A stretch of 64,000 nt of DNA from Mimachlamys varia (lineage: Eukaryota > Mollusca > Bivalvia > Pectinida > Pectinidae), in contig OX392538.1 in NCBI GenBank assembly GCA_947623455.1, forward strand, positions 26,225,001 through 26,289,000. The letters are read 5' to 3'. Position numbers and translations under genes: made by a program. The notes below the pieces were generated by a model, which ran no database searches, was not told the origin of the DNA, and saw only the letters and a program-made list of their open reading frames with translations. Positions 12,541-23,479 of this stretch are shown piece after piece; position 1 is the first letter of the stretch; each line of letters starts with the position of its first letter.

Positions 12541-12562
12541 TTTTAGATCTGTAGGTAAAAGT
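12541..12562 (-). promoter_or_regulatory. Predicted 3' splice site just before the copy A start codon
   Basis: On the minus strand CTTTTACCTACAG is followed by ATCTAAAA and then the ATG, so exon 1 probably begins at 12548 and carries only 8 nt of 5' UTR. The first exon would then be non-coding and lie to the right. The site is conserved in copy B although nearby bases differ. The upstream exon was not located. Confidence 0.5.
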
Positions 12563-13049
12563 TATACATATGTAAAAAGAATCTACCATGCATCAACAAA
12601 ATTAACATATTACAAAGTTTCCTGGTGCAAAAATGCCTTTTTTTGTCATTCGTAATCCTAACAAGTAAACATACTAGTGAGCTAATTTAAAAACGTTCAC
12701 CTTAACATCAAACAAGGATATATGATATCTCATAATGAGACCAAGGTGTCGGCCATATAAAAACATTAGTATAACGATCACGTGACAATCACATGTCCAG
12801 CTAGTGTATGGTGAAATCTTTAACTCAGAATCGTAGAATGCTTTATAAGTCTCTGATCGACTCAATTAACAAAATTATCGGTTCAAACAATAATAAACAC
12901 ATTTTTTATTTTTTTGAGACTTTTAGAACGGCGATACGGGAAAATTATCTGCTCATGCAATGAAGACAGTATTGCTAAAATGAATGAAAACACAGGTCCC
13001 CGAAGTAATTTGTTTTTTTATTGCATTTTCTCGCAAGACGTCGAGTCAA

Positions 13050-13279
13050 GGTAATCGTGATTTTTTTTATGAAATGCATGCTTGTTTTCATATGAGAATA
13101 TCGACAGGCCTATAGACGTTTTGACAGTTACCCGTCCGCCATCTTGGATCGGGATTTAGAGCGTCAGGGTCAGAGGTCAATTGTTTACAATGTTTGCGCG
13201 ATTACACGGGTAACGCATGGTACCAATGTTTTAAACAGTCCTTTTTACCGCTTATAAGAAATGACAACTAGTTTTGAAA
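13050..13279. other. 230-bp block present in unit 1 only
   Basis: Unit 2 reads GAGTCAACTTCTATCAC directly across this point. The block is less AT-rich, contains CCGCCATCTTG (YY1-like) at 13137-13147, and has a 9-bp inverted pair GTTACCCGT / ACGGGTAAC about 75 bp apart. Either an insertion here or a deletion in unit 2; 2-bp microhomology fits a deletion. Confidence 0.6.
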
Positions 13280-14850
13280 CTTCTATCACTTGGTTACATT
13301 ATCAATAGATGTGATAAAATTTTCCAATGGTCCTGTTCATAAAGCTGCAACAAGCATATTTGCAAATATGATGAAATGGAGGATTATCAACTTTGCTTGA
13401 ATTTGGAGCAAGCATTAATAGGAAGTTGACTTCTTTGAATGATTTTTCAAAAGAAAAGCAAATCAAAATTACATGTGACCAGCAATATTTAATTACTTTC
13501 ACTGATTTAAAAGCAAACTGTGAAATATGTATTGTTTTAATGTCTTTCCATACTCAGGAATCAAATACATCACATTTCTAGCAGTTACAGTTCTACGTTT
13601 TGATGTTGAATATCATCAATAGACAGACTGAACATTTTCAGGAACCAACAGATATATTGAGTGATGAGCACTCTGAATGACATAGCTGTCATTCAAACTC
13701 AACAGAACAAAATGTGAGCTAATACAAAGATTTTTTATTTCAAGAAAAAGAACTTAATCAAAGCAAAGTATAATTTTCACATACTCCTGCATTCTCAAAA
13801 AACATCTTACCTGACCCAGGTAAATCAGAGATACTATTGGAAACATAAATCAAAGCCAAGGCTATCTTTGACCTCAAGTACTTGTATATCTAAAGGGACT
13901 AAGGTACAATATATATAACGCTTAAAAGTAACTCATTTTTGGAGTATTTTCAAGGTACACCCCAAGTTCTTAAATATGCCCATTTTAGACTAGTTTCAAT
14001 TCATTGTGTCAAATATGTATGTATTGAGTGTTGATATACTTTTCATGAAAGTGTATTATTTATCGCCCTCTTTAAATATTTGCATTATTATATTTATCTA
14101 TCAATATTAATTGGATATACACCAGGCCATTAAATAGTACTATAGCAACACTTTTTATTACTCAACATCTCAAGCCCTCGTGCTTTGTTCATAGAAATTG
14201 ACCTTCATGAATAGTCTTTTTTAAATGTTATAATTTAAGCCCATGTGAGCTTTGTGAGCTGTAATATTTTATATTCAGAATCACATTCAGTGGTTAGCTA
14301 CATTGTCCTGGGGTTACATATCTGCATCGTTGGAAACCAACGGTACATTTATCTTGCAAACATGCAAATTTTGGAAAAGTGTGCTGTGGGTTTCCGACGA
14401 TAATAGAGATCTGATAACGGTTCATTTGTAAAGACGTGATCTCTCTTGGTTTTGTCTGCCTTCGTCGTTCAACATATATATAATTATGTTTCGATAGGTA
14501 AGCCTTAAAAGGGTAAGCGAGTAGGATTATATTGAATGTATAGTTTGAAGTCGGCCTATTCCGCACTTTCGTCGTCAGGCCATGGTCATCTGTAACTGTA
14601 CGTCACTAGGCCAAGGAATTTGAATCACCGGAAATGACGGATACAAATTTATGGTATTGCGGGTGACAGGGATTTACAAGTTCATCTAAAGACGAAACTG
14701 TGGGTAGGTATGATACATGCATCTGTTCCCTATTGGTACCAATATGTTTAAACAAATACGTCTTCAAACTGTCAATATTCAACAGCGCTCATTCGGCGCG
14801 AGGGAGAGGACAGCTATTTCCATATAATAACGTTTACGCTGCAGTGTCAC

Positions 14851-14857
14851 TATATAA
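14851..14857 (+). promoter_or_regulatory. TATA-box-like TATATAA
   Basis: CACTATATAAACTAAGCAAC follows a relatively GC-rich stretch (GCGCTCATTCGGCGCGAGGG). It is a good core-promoter shape on the plus strand, repeated in unit 2 near 41688-41694. No gene is recognised downstream, so function is open. Confidence 0.25.
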
Positions 14858-15371
14858 ACTAAGCAACTTCCGTTTCGAGGCATAGGACTATAACCCGAAA
14901 TGAGTATGAATACGAACGTGAGATGAATGTTAAACACATTGCATGTCACGCCGAACTCTTGTTTGGATGAGAAATAATTGTAAAGACAACTTCTTAGCTG
15001 AATTTAGTCCATTTTAATCGTTTAATTGATAAAATCGAATAAACTCATTTTGACATAGAAAAAGAATGCTTTATCAACACAAATATAAGCTTTTTATCAA
15101 CCATTCTCCGCCATGAAGAGGGCCTCTCTCCTTTAGTCTCGAAATGTGCAGAAGGCCAATCGTCCGATAAATTGTCAGCATTATTGCCAATCTGACACCA
15201 CATACACTTTGTAGAAATACGATGCGTATCCCTACCATCAGTGTGAAGTCAACCAAATATAGCATGCATGCTTTCGGGTTGCTATGCATTGTATTATCGT
15301 ATTGCCCCTATATATGGCCGACCAAGTCGCATCCCTCATTTTTCAAATTCAGCGGACATGCCTCCTCAGTA

Positions 15372-15396
15372 TGACGTCATAAATACGCGACGTCAT
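15372..15396. promoter_or_regulatory. CRE palindrome TGACGTCA and a second half-like site
   Basis: TGACGTCA at 15372-15379 is followed by CGACGTCATTT (to 15396). The full octamer is the CREB/ATF consensus. Conserved in unit 2 at 42209-42216. It lies about 2.8 kb upstream of the copy A start codon on that gene's strand. Confidence 0.35.
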
Positions 15397-15699
15397 TTAC
15401 AATGACGACAATTATTTCAAGTGTTATTTTAAAGCACTCTTAGACACAAACAGTGAAAAGGAAAGGTTTAAATATTTTCATAATAAAATCCCCTTGTACG
15501 GTTGCTATTTTCCACGGATTATATTTCCAAGTTCCGTTATAGGAGAAAGCACGTGAAACGCTTCCGTCTCTCGGAAACGATCATGCGCTACGGGCTGTTC
15601 TGCAATTCAACATACAAGTGTTCCTTGGAGCTACAATTTGTATTATTTTATGGTCAAAATTCATTTTTCGGGTATGGTTAGAAGTGGGAATGTAAATAT

Positions 15700-16370
15700 A
15701 AGCATTAAACTGCATTCTGTGGCAATATGAAAGCCCACTGCATTATAGTAAAATAAAACATGAACCGCTCAGGAATAATTCATTTATTGCATACGAACTG
15801 TCTTACAGACGACCTTTTATTATATCGCGGATGATTTGTTTGGACTCAACGACGACCGGCCTTTTGTTCTAAACTGGCTGAGGGGGAAGCGAGTTAAATA
15901 TCATATATATTTCACTCATATGTTAGATTTTTAAACTATGTTCACTCCAGCTTCACATTGTCATACTCCTGAATATTGTTTGATAGTTAACTGTAAACAA
16001 TTGAATAGCCTCTACCTCTTTGTATTCTATTTATGTTACGTCAGTAACTTACTTATTGTAACAGTGTTTCAGATGAACGAACATAGTATTCTATACAGGT
16101 TTTGTCAGTCACTAACATCAAAAACCCTCAAAGGAGGCATACTGCAATTTCTATAGATTGTTGATTACCTGTGGATTATTCAGCAATAGACATACATGTC
16201 TTTGTGCCATAAACACATTGAATGTACACGAATATTTCAAGTGGAACAATGCAATACATTTCCCAAATATATTAAAAAGCAGGGACGGACGTGACTAGGG
16301 TTCGGTCTATATGCAGTACCTTAGATAGATAGCCTTAGTCAAGTTCTGAAGGCATTAAATTAAAAGTAGT
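15700..16370. repeat. Isolated satellite-monomer piece with AGCATTAAAC element, unit 1
   Basis: Starts with AGCATTAAACTGCATTCTGT. It then has AATAATTCATTTATTGCATA (also at about 48577 and 52772 inside the satellite array). Next come the MITE arm (TATTTCACTCATATGTTAGA), the block GTTCACTCCAGCTTCACATT to CCTCAAAGGAGGCATACTGC, and the CTGTGGATTATTCAGCAATA part. This is about a third of a satellite monomer, away from the array. Confidence 0.7.
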
Positions 16371-17866
16371 TAAAGGATATACCATTAGGTCAGACGAGTT
16401 ACTTCCCTTTGACTTACATTATCTTCCTATGAAGATATACCTTACAAATGTAATACTGAACATCAAATACGAATGATACAGACCATAGCCACCAAGAAAA
16501 TATATGTCAAGCCCGATATTCAATCAATTAGTCACAGACCAAGTCATTCTATCTTCTATATTGTTTTCCGTTTACCAAATTTAAGGCAGTGTGCAAGCCA
16601 AGCTATCGCGTTCACACATCATATAGGCATTTACCATATACTAATAAATACTTGAATTACACATCCTATTTTTATTTTACCCTGGTAGGATATTAGCGTT
16701 TGGGAATGATCCTTTCGCTAATACGTTACCTCATAAAATGATATGCTTATACTATTTATCTGAAACGTTTAGTTCAACTTTTGCCCCAACATCTTTCACT
16801 TAAGCATTCAAGCATGTCCGGCAAACTCTTCTTTGTTACATACATTGTATAACTTAGAAACTAAAGAGATATACGTTAAATATATTGTCTAAATTTTAAG
16901 TTACGTAGCTGAAGATTTAAGACATTGACGTGAAGATATGGAGTTGAGAAACAAATATTAGCGAGATATCCTAGGGAATTGCTGATTACCATAAAGTTAC
17001 AACGCAACGAAGTAATGCATTCGTATTACTATCCATGGCTATGTTGAGATCCTCTGTAAATGTAGTTTACTGGTGTAATTTAAGATGTGTCTGTTATCCA
17101 TTCCGCTGTGACATGTTTTATATGTAAACTGAGTACAGCTTTACATATTTATGAACTTATGTAATAAATAAATATTCATAGATATTCCAAAAATGCTAAG
17201 AGTAGTATCTACTACCATGTAGATATATATGCTATTAAGCAATTGTGGAAATAATATGGAGAAATACGTTGAATACTCTAGATTTCGTTGCAAGTATTTG
17301 AAGGATATGCAATCAGCTTTTGTATATGAAGTTACTTCCCTTTAGTCTAAATTGCACAAAAGGATTTATTTAAATCATGCAGAAATACTATGTTAATCAC
17401 CTAATAAAACTAATAAACATCAAAATCAAATTATACGGACTAGGTTCAGGGTATATTTGGGAAGCAAAATAAATTGATGATACTTAGAAAAGCTTTGACA
17501 ATAGAACGAATTTTGATATATTTAGACAACACAACAACGAATAAATACAACATACATGAAAGGGCCTATCGATACTTACCGTTACATTGGTTGTGGTTTG
17601 TAATTCTACATGAGAGCAAAATCCTTTTTTTAAACAAAATAAAAAAAACTTGGATTATCATCACATCATTTATATACAGATTAAAAACAAGTTTTACAGT
17701 TTGTTAGTCAAATGATAAGGAACACGATCATATGTTCCTTTTTTATAATCAAAAGCAAAATATTATTATAATTTACGAAACATTAAAAAACCCACCAAAA
17801 TTTTTGTCAAAAGCACAAAATTTTGATAAGGATTGAAAGTCATTTTATAACTTCCATTTAAGTATT

Positions 17867-17996
17867 GAACTGTTTCCAGATGAAGTATACATTCGATATG
17901 AATACAATTTGGGTGACAGATAACGGGCGACATGATTATTTATCTGCCACCCCAATTGTATTCATATCGACTGTATACTACATCTGGTAACAGTTC
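17867..17996. mobile_element. 130-bp foldback element (57-bp arms), unit 1
   Basis: Near-perfect palindrome. The left arm GAACTGTTTCCAGATGAAGT..GGGTGACAGATAA pairs with the right arm TTATCTGCCACCCCAATTG..CATCTGGTAACAGTTC, with about 5 mismatches over 57 bp and a spacer of about 16 bp. It has the form of a non-autonomous foldback MITE. It lacks coding capacity. It sits inside internal repeat R copy 2 and is absent from copy 1. Confidence 0.8.
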
Positions 17997-18386
17997 ACTG
18001 CTTATATTTACATTTCCGACAATTTTAAAATATGCCTGCATCTATTTCTTTGGGATATAGTTGGTAAACATTCTCCATTTTTCCGTGTGTGTTGCTTTAC
18101 TGGAAGTGTCTGATTTAAATCATCTGAGCTATTGACTCAAAAATAGTATACATGTTATCTAAGGCGGAGTGCAAAGCGTTGACGTAACGTAGTCCAACAT
18201 GACATCATAAATTACGTCCCAATGGCCTGATTTAAATCAGTGGCATCTAAGCGATTGAGTCTAAGCCATCATACATGTTATCTGAGGCGGAGTGCAAAGC
18301 TTTGGTATAACATAGAGCAACATGGAGTCAGAAATAACGTCATGTGATGTGGATTGCAAATTGTAGCAAACAGTGTGATATACTAC

Positions 18387-18399
18387 ATATATATATATA
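18387..18399. repeat. (AT)n microsatellite
   Basis: Short AT dinucleotide run, longer (18 bp) in unit 2 at 45256-45273. Confidence 0.85.
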
Positions 18400-18859
18400 A
18401 TACAAGTAATGATATACATGTATAGACAAAGGCAACGCAGAATGCTAATACAGTGCTATGAACGGTCAGCCGTTACATCCATTTTGAAGCTTGATCTATG
18501 ACATCATAAGTAAACCACATTCTACATCTGTAGAACTATTTCATACTTTTATGAAGATCATTTCAGCTGGTAATGTTGATATAGTAGGTTGAAGCGCAAA
18601 TGTAAATATAACAAAAGGAAAAACAAAGTTTTTGCTTAATCTCTGCGTATATACATATTATTTGTAATACTCTACATCACTGTGATTAGAATGTGCAGAG
18701 TTGCTGTGATGGTTAAGATTTTTCTGTGGGATGGAAATTCTAATGACATGACATTAATGTAAATGTGCCCAAACATTTTTATTTGCGTTTTATGTAGCTT
18801 GCTATAAAGTAGGGAACCTTATTTAATTTATTTACTTTCATTATTTGATCAGAATAATG

Positions 18860-19230
18860 TTTATATCAAATATTATAGAGAGCGCAGAGAACGAAGCTCT
18901 CACTAATGGTAACACATACGTACGTATATATCACTGTCATTTCAACATAAAACTGTATAGGTTATGACTTTTAAAAAACTTCGTACCGCGAAATGTCGCG
19001 CGCCTCCATATGGATGTTCGGTAAATTGCGGGTTGTATTGGAGGTACAAGATTATTTTAATTATTTCCAGTCGAGTAATATAAAATGTAAAAATTCACCG
19101 ATTTTTGTGCATAATACAATAATTTCATATATCAACTTTGTTTCATTTCAATGCTATTATCAGGTTTCCGAAGCTCGGCCATGTTCGGACGGATTGTAGT
19201 TTTGTCTTTCGCCTGCATTGGTGCTTGAAT
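18860..19230. other. Exon-like island before the satellite array, unit 1
   Basis: Less AT-rich stretch. Begins with the inverted pair GAGAGCGCAGAGAACGAAGCTCTC. Further on it has an acceptor-like TGCTATTATCAG followed by GTTTCCGAAGCTCGGCC and a short frame MFGRIVVLSFACIGA that resembles a signal peptide but stops at once. It may be debris of a 5' exon cut by the array. Repeated in unit 2 (45755-46102). Confidence 0.25.
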
Positions 19231-19606
19231 ACCTGTGGATTATTCAGCAATAGACATAAATGCAATTGTGTCATAAACACATTGCATATACACGATTCTA
19301 TCTAGTGGAACATTGCATTTCACAAATATATAAAAAAATCCAGGGAAGACGAAACATTTGATTAAGGAGATAAGTGTTCCGTATTTCATTTGCTTTATAA
19401 TAGTTCCTGATATTAAATAATATTGTCTTGTTTTAGAATATATAGTCACACTCCATTAAGAATTGAGACTCGTTGTCTATGACACCCCCCCTCCCAACAG
19501 TTATATGTACGAATCTCGTATGGAATAGTTATAGGGTTCGGTCTATATGCAGTACTCAGACAGATTGCCTTAGTCAAGTTCTGAAGGCATTAAATGTGCA
19601 CTATTA

Positions 19607-19630
19607 ACACACACACACACACACACACAC
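19607..19630. repeat. (AC)12 microsatellite
   Basis: Perfect dinucleotide run inside the first satellite monomer; later monomers keep only ACACACACGCAC. Counterpart (AC)11 at 46465-46486. Confidence 0.95.
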
Positions 19631-20159
19631 GCACCTCGATGCCTGGTTAATTATCTATATGTAACATGGAAAAGTTGATAATTGATGCAATCCCTTTCCT
19701 GGTTACCAGAAATTAGCAGTTTGCAGACAATTGATCTGTAGCTTAGTTTTAATAAATCAATTATAATGATAACATTTGTATAGGCGATTATATAAAACAC
19801 AAACCATGTAACGGCTCGTAGAACATTGTCAATAAGACGATGTCTGACTTTTGTTATTGCACAACGTGACAGTGCCTAATCCATTTAAATAGCCTTGGCT
19901 ATAGAACGGTACATATGTGCACGACATGCAACACAAATGACATAAAAACAGCCGTATATAGTAAGAATATGTTTATTTAAATATGTTAAGGAAAAAACAA
20001 ACGTTAGCAAGTTATTGATAATAAAGATCGCATGTTTGTAAAACGTAAGTAGATTAAATTATACTACGTCATCATTCATACTTTTATAATGTATAGTGGG
20101 TCATTAGTATATGAATTTCTTTGATAGCACTGTATAATCACGATCAGTCTTGAAGCCTT

Positions 20160-20300
20160 ACTGTTGTTGTGGAAAAAACGAAAAAATTATGTTCCGGAAA
20201 AAAAATGGAAAAAAGATGATGTATGGTTTTATGATTATTAGAAATTGGAAGTTGTTGACGAGTTCACATATTTGGGAGTTGTATTTATATATAGCAAACA
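20160..20300 (+). pseudogene. LINE reverse transcriptase fragment in satellite monomer 1
   Basis: Reads VVEKTKK, then after a frameshift DDVWFYDY*KLEVVDEFTYLGVVF. This matches the segment KTKxMVF..W.Y....LE.V..F.YLG typical of the region after the catalytic domain of non-LTR reverse transcriptases. The matching segment recurs at about 21830, 47025, 50350 and 54545, each broken, so it was already dead when the satellite spread. Confidence 0.75.
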
Positions 20301-23300
20301 AACATCTTACTTAGAGTATAACCTTATAAACCCAGTCACGACAGAACAAAATATAATAAACAGCCTTACTTATATAAGAACTGATTCAGGTAGCTGTACG
20401 CGAAAGGTCGGTATCCCAGACATAATACTGGGGATACGAGGGTTGGTATCCCGAGGAAAAAATTGGTATCCGAGGGACCACGGAACACCGCCAATTTCGA
20501 GCCATGAAGTGTCGGTCCGATGTCATTGTGCACTATTTATGTTTTCGTTATTCTAGAATAAAATCATATAAAGTAGGGAAATTCAAAACCTTTATAGTAT
20601 TATGGCATTTAATAGATATGTTATGGATGCTATTTATGTATTTTTGTATTTTCACTATATTTTGAACAAAATACAAGTACATCCTGATCAGTTATAACGG
20701 TAAATTTGAAGAATGAAATTTCGGGAAATTCGAAAATGTAATAAAAAGATAATTCAATGGTTTCCCAAAAAATACCATACATATTTAACTCGTATGTCAG
20801 ATTTTTATTAAATATGTTCACTCAATCTTCACATTGTCATACTCCTGAATTATGTTTGATAGTTAACTGTAAACAATTGAATAGCCGCTATATATTCGAT
20901 TCATGTTACGTCAGTCACTTACTTAATGTAACAGTGTTTCAGATGAACGAACAAAGTATTCTATACAGGTTTTGTCAGTCACTAACATAAAAAAACCCTC
21001 AAAGGAGGCATACTGCAATTCCTATAGCAGGAATGACGAAACATTTGATTAAATAAATAATTGCCCCTTTTTCATTCGCTTTATAATAGTTCCTGATATC
21101 AAAAGAAATTATTTTATGTTAGAATATTAAGTCACACTCCATTAGGAATTGATACTCGTCGTCTAAGACCCCACAACAGGTACATGTACGAATCACGTAT
21201 GGAATAGTTATAGGGTTCAGTCTATATACAGTACCTTAGGTAGATATCCTTAGTCAAGTCCTGAAGGCATTGAATGGGCACTATTAACATACACACACAC
21301 GCACCTCAATTTGTGGTTAAATAGTTAGATTTATCATGGAAAAGTTGATAATTGATGCAATCCCTTTCCTGGTTACCAGAAATTAGCAGTTTGCAGACAA
21401 TTGATCTGTAGCTTAGTTCTAATAAATCAATTATAATGATAACATTTGTATAGGCGATTATATAAAACACAAACCATGTAACGGCTCGTAGAACATTGTC
21501 AATGAGACGATGTCTGACTTTTGTTATTGCACAACGTGACAATGCCTAATCAATTTAAATAGCTTTGGCTATAGAACGGTACATGTGTGCACGACATGCA
21601 ACACAAATGACATAAAAACAGCCGTATATAGTTAGAATATGTTTATTTAAATATGTTAAGGAAAAAAACAAACGTTAGCAAGTTATAGATTATAAAGATC
21701 GCATGTTTGTAAAACGTAAGTGGACTAAATTATACTACGTCATCATTCATACTTTTATAATGTATAGTGGGTCATTAGTATATGAATTTCTTTGATAGCA
21801 CTGTATACTTACGTTCAGTCTTGAAGCCTTACTGTTGTTGTGGAAAAAACGAAAAAATTATGTTGCGGAAAAAAATGGAAAAAAAGATGAGATATGGTTT
21901 TATAATTATTAGAAATTGGAAGTTGTTGACGAGTTCACATATTTGGGAGTTGTATTTATATATAGCAAACAAACATCTTACTTAGAGTATAACCTTATAA
22001 AACCCAGTCACGACAGAAACAAATATAATAAACAGGCTTACTTATATAAGAACTGATTCAGGTAGCTGTACGCGAAAGGTCGGTATCCCAGACATAATAC
22101 TGGGGATACGAGGGTTGGTATCCCGAGGAGAAATTTGGTATCCGAGTGTCGGTCGAGTTTCGGTCCGATGTCATTGTGCACTATTTATGTTTTCGTTATT
22201 CTAGAATAAAATCATATAAAGTAGGAAAATTAAAAACTTTTATAGTATTATGGCATTTAATAGATATGTAATGGATGCTATTTATGTATTTTTGTATTTT
22301 CACTATATTTTGAACAAAATACAAGTACATCCCGATCAGTTGTAACCGCAAATTTGAAGAATGAAATTTCGGGAATTTCGAAAATGTAATAAAAAGATAA
22401 TTCAATGGTTTCCAAATAAATATCATACATATTTCACTCGTATGTCAGATTTTTATTAAATATGTTCACTCAATCTTCACATTGTCATACTCCTGAATTA
22501 TGTTTGATAGTTAACTGTAAACAATTGAATAGCCGCTATATATTCGATTCATGTTACGTCAGTCACTTACTTAATGTAACAGTGTTTCAGATGAACGAAC
22601 AAAGTATTCTATACAGGTTTTGTCAGTCACTAACATAAAAAAACCCTCAAAGGAGGCATACTGCAATTCCTATAGCAGGAATGACGAAACATTTGATTAA
22701 ATAAATAAGTGCTCCGTTTTTCATTCGCTTTATAATAGTTCCTGATATTAAAAAAAATGTGTTATGTTAGAATATTAAGTCACACTCCATTAGGAATTGA
22801 TACTCGTCGTCTAAGACCCCACAACAGGTAAATGAACGAATCGCGTATGGAATAGTTATAAGGTTCAGTTTATATACAGTACCTTAGATAGATAGCCTTA
22901 GTCAAGTCCTGAAGGCATTGAATGGGCACTATTAACATACACACACACGCACCTCAATTTGTGGTTAAATAGTTACATTTATTATGGAAAAGTTTATAAT
23001 GGATGCAATCCCTTTCCTGGTTACCAGAAATTAGCAGTTTGCAGACAATTGATCTGTAGCTTAGTTTTAATAAATCATTTATTATAATAACAGTTGTATA
23101 AGTGATTATATATAACACTAACCACGTAACGGCTCGTAGAACATTGTCAATGAGACGATGGCTGACTTTTGTTATTGCACAACGTGACAATGCCTTATCC
23201 ATTTAAATGGCCTTGGCTATGGAACGGTACATGTGTGCACGACATGCAACACAAATGACATAAAAACAGTCGTATATAGTTAGTATGGAATGATTCAAAT

Positions 23301-23479
23301 ATGTTAATGAAATAAAAACAAACGTTAGCAAGTTATAGATTATTAAGATTGCATGTTTGTAAAACGTAAGTGAAATTAATTTTACTACGTCAACATTCAT
23401 ATTTTTATAATATAATTATAGTGGGTGATTAGTATATGAATTTCTTTGATAGCATTCTAAACTTACGTTCAGTCTTCAA

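Larger units (their letters stand above)
16380..18860. repeat. Internal repeat R, copy 2 (unit 1 right)
   Basis: Diverged paralogue of 2570-4740 in the same orientation. It differs by indels and by the foldback element at 17867-17996, which copy 1 lacks. No gene seen; the open frame at 17474-17707 is AT-rich and has no domain. Confidence 0.75.
12624..19660. repeat. High-identity duplicated block, unit 1 copy
   Basis: Aligns to 39690-46520 at about 99% by eye across 7 kb of non-coding DNA. Main differences are a 230-bp block found only here (13050-13279) and an extra segment of about 45 bp in unit 2 near 44630. The left edge is sharp, with about 10% mismatches just left of 12623. Short open frames inside (13302-13502, 14294-14566, 15074-15289) are shared only because the DNA is nearly identical; none shows a domain. 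Confidence 0.85.

Noticed and set aside
14294..14566. 90-codon frame identical in units 1 and 2
   Set aside because: The whole surrounding 7 kb is nearly identical, so conservation says nothing about coding; no domain or codon bias seen.
20400..20480. GGTATCC direct repeats and a TATCCCAG/CTGGGGATA hairpin as a riboswitch or operator
   Set aside because: Part of the satellite monomer and copied with it; nothing ties it to a gene.
21306..21542. Minus-strand frame of about 78 codons recurring in most satellite monomers
   Set aside because: Length and reading frame vary among monomers in step with satellite copying; low complexity and no domain.
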